Assembly (NCBI GenBank): GCA_015655565.1
Contig: JAATEU010000121.1
Span: 1-7,591 of the forward strand
From: Clostridiales bacterium
GTDB taxonomy: Bacteria; Bacillota; Clostridia; Lachnospirales; Lachnospiraceae
Direction of reading: 5' to 3'
DNA length: 7,591 bases
A program made the translations under genes and the position numbers. Shown in pieces: positions 6,244 through 7,591 of the stretch (positions are counted from its first letter, which is position 1; each line of letters starts with the position of its first letter). The notes beneath the pieces are model-generated. The model did not search any database. It saw only the letters and a list, made by a program, of their open reading frames with translations, and was not told the origin of the DNA.

Positions 6244-7058
6244 ATGTCAGAAACAGCATTGCAATACAAAGAAACATTACTTCAATTGGAGAATGAATAC
6301 AATTTAAACGGCGGACAAAACAATTCGAAAAACCCAAAAACATATACCATGGATACAGAAACCATCCAATTGAAAAATCCGACAAAAAAGGATATGTTTT
6401 TAAATACTGATATGAAGATTATTCCATATGTGAGGACGGTTGTCACCGGGGAGAGAGAGAAATATCACAGATTCCAAAAGGCAGCCTGGGTAATATTGTA
6501 TTGTATGCCAAATGGGAGAAAGCAGAAGTCGGGCAGGCAAAAATAATTAATGCAAAAGAAGACGGCTTCCAAAAAAACGCTATGTATGCTATCTGGTGCA
6601 CCGGCAAGCTGATATCTTTAGTAATTGCACAGAATGAATTTTCAGTCTGCAAGGCGAAGGAGGGAGACATAGCAGTGGCTACGTTGACTGACGACAACGC
6701 AACAGATGGAAATTCAGGCAAGCAATTGATACAGATATCAGCTTGTCGGGTACACTGGTGCAGTATCATTGACCCTAGATAAATATACCAGATAATCCGT
6801 AACAGTGCCAGGCAAATTCCGACGGCAATGCGGTGACATTGTCCAGGAATTTTAACAACGCAATGTTGCGGAATAGCTGAGCAGATTTATTTAATTGCTA
6901 ATGATAAGTACACTGGTTCAGGCGTAAAAGGATACCAGATCGCATATGAGAATAATTCTAAAATTACTTCCGGGAAAAAATATGCAAATATCCTGAAAAC
7001 AAACGGAGCGAAAACGGTAAATTTAATACGGGATGCAGATGAGGCAACACTGTACTAG
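6244..7058 (+). pseudogene. Decayed surface-protein gene: InlB B-type (Listeria-Bacteroides) repeat plus Fn3-like remnant
   Basis: In one frame, positions about 6289-6390 encode EYNLNGGQNNSKNPKTYT ... TIQLKNPTKK, the first half of a Listeria-Bacteroides repeat. The frame then shifts: intact copies continue 'KKGYxF', and here 'KKGYVFKY' is read only one frame over, as if one G was lost near 6384-6391. In the new frame a TGA (6408-6410) falls where Trp is expected (KY-stop-YED for 'xxWYxD'), then the repeat ends in NIVLYAKW (6492-6515). KAEVGQAKI follows, as in clostridial surface proteins before an Fn3-like unit. After stops at 6780 and 6834, the same frame gives SGVKGYQIAYE (from 6918), the Fn3-like 'SGAKGYQIxY' motif, ending at TAG 7056-7058. 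No signal peptide, ribosome site or cell-wall anchor is visible. Intact relatives are large secreted proteins; this is an internal fragment. Its left boundary is uncertain (6187-6290). Confidence 0.75.
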
Positions 7059-7372
7059 ATTTTTTCAAATCGGTCTATATCCATAACAAAAATGGTTGCA
7101 CCGCCTACATTAACCAATACCTGCATGGACGTATATTCGGCAGGACCAACGGGATTAGAAACAATCTGCTGTCTTGGTCCGCATTCCTTTTTCACGACAT
7201 TAATGACATCTTCCACTTTTTCTTCTTCCGTGCCAATCATTAAGGTAGTATTTCCTTCCCTCAGAAAACCACCGGTTGACGCCAGCTTTGTTACATAAAA
7301 ACCTTCTTTATTTAAGCCTTCCATTACCCTGCTGCTATCCACATTGCGTACAATCACGTATATTAGTTTCAT
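7055..7372 (-). CDS. darA: Cyclic di-AMP receptor, PII-like (DarA/PstA, DUF970)
   Basis: A 105-residue cytosolic protein matching DarA of Bacillus subtilis (109 aa) and PstA of Staphylococcus aureus. These trimeric PII-like proteins bind c-di-AMP. The family block is nearly complete: MKLIYVIVRNVDSS, then GFYVTKLASTGGFLREGNTT (24-43), MIGTEEEKVEDV (45-56). T28, F36, L37, N41 and G47 fall at positions recalled as ligand contacts in PstA. The C-terminal strand ATIFVMDIDRFEKI (92-105) is also typical. A frame extends to ATG 7414 but ATG 7372 is chosen: it follows GAAAGG by 10 nt, and MKLIYVIV is the conserved family start. It converges on the surface-protein remnant and overlaps it by 4 bp. The function is unrelated to the transporter operon. 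No convincing promoter was found directly upstream, so it may be transcribed from a gene outside the window. Confidence 0.92.
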   Translation of the reverse strand: MKLIYVIVRNVDSSRVMEGLNKEGFYVTKLASTGGFLREGNTTLMIGTEEEKVEDVINVVKKECGPRQQIVSNPVGPAEYTSMQVLVNVGGATIFVMDIDRFEKI

Positions 7373-7382
7373 AGAATCCCAT

Positions 7383-7388
7383 CCTTTC
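7383..7388 (-). promoter_or_regulatory. Ribosome binding site deciding the darA start
   Basis: GAAAGG on the minus strand, 10 nt before ATG 7372. The longer in-frame starts at 7393 and 7414 have no comparable site, so the 105-residue product is preferred. Confidence 0.6.
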
Positions 7389-7460
7389 AACATTATAATC
7401 GCTCTGCAAAGCATATTTAGTACAGCGTTTTCTAAATAACTGGCCGGAAAACGCAGGATA

Positions 7461-7539
7461 AATTTTCATAGGTGATATTCAAAAAACGCAGATGTAGCGG
7501 GGCAACACAAAAGTTTTTTGAATATTCCATATGAAAATT
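7461..7539. repeat. 27-bp imperfect inverted repeat upstream of darA
   Basis: The arms are 7461-7487 (begins AATTTTCATA, ends ATATTCAAAAAAC) and 7513-7539 (begins GTTTTTTGAATAT, ends TATGAAAATT), with a 25-nt spacer. Ten outer and thirteen inner base pairs are perfect; of the four middle positions one pairs, one is a G-U in plus-strand RNA and two mismatch. The spacer holds a GCGGGGC stretch. It could be the terminator of an unseen neighbouring gene, a short MITE-like element, or an operator. No coding frame is evident in 7415-7591. Confidence 0.65.
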
Positions 7540-7591
7540 AAGATAAAATAAATGATCAAATAAATTTAATATTTACTGAATGTTATTTTAA

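Noticed and set aside
6443..6769. 108-codon minus-strand open frame across the surface-protein remnant
   Set aside because: It lies opposite the recognisable LYAKW repeat end, shows no family resemblance and has no ribosome site.
7092..7298. 68-codon plus-strand open frame opposite darA
   Set aside because: Shadow of the conserved DarA coding block.
7392..7397. Perfect TATAAT on the minus strand just upstream of darA as its -10
   Set aside because: Transcription would start at about 7385, inside the ribosome site, and there is no -35 match (CTAAAT) at 17 nt spacing.

Overview
The window looks like a piece of a low-GC Gram-positive chromosome, most likely a gut-type Clostridia/Lachnospiraceae bacterium. 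The reasons are AT-rich spacers, strong AAAGGAGG-type ribosome sites, a lipoprotein solute-binding protein, an ABC transporter encoded without its ATPase, a DarA/PstA c-di-AMP receptor, and the wreck of a surface protein with Listeria-Bacteroides (InlB B-type) and Fn3-like repeats. No 16S or other species marker is present, so the taxonomy is an inference.

Positions 1-5154 (minus strand) form one apparent operon, read from right to left: a solute-binding lipoprotein (5154-3874), two CUT1-type permeases (3724-2777 and 2774-1926), a broken short frame resembling an amidohydrolase N-terminus (1907-1752), an intact N-acyl-D-amino-acid deacylase-family amidohydrolase (1736-141), and the start of a RidA-family protein (129 to beyond the left edge). 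A perfect 15-bp inverted repeat lies between the binding-protein gene and the first permease gene and may set their relative expression.

A 381-bp very AT-rich spacer (5155-5535) separates this operon from a divergent regulator gene (5536-6186, plus strand) of the YheO/DauR family (PAS-like domain plus C-terminal HTH). DauR of Pseudomonas controls D-arginine catabolism, the deacylase family acts on N-acylated D-amino acids, and RidA proteins remove the reactive imines and enamines formed when amino acids are oxidised or eliminated. Three independent families therefore point to an uptake and breakdown system for an N-acylated, probably D-configured amino compound, imported by a transporter of a class normally used for oligosaccharides. 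The exact substrate cannot be read from the sequence.

Positions 6187-7058 hold a decayed gene for a repeat-containing surface protein, with a clear 1-base deletion and several stops. It converges with, and overlaps by 4 bp, a minus-strand gene for a c-di-AMP-binding PII-like protein (7372-7055), unrelated to the operon. The right end holds a 27-bp imperfect inverted repeat (7461-7539) of unknown role.
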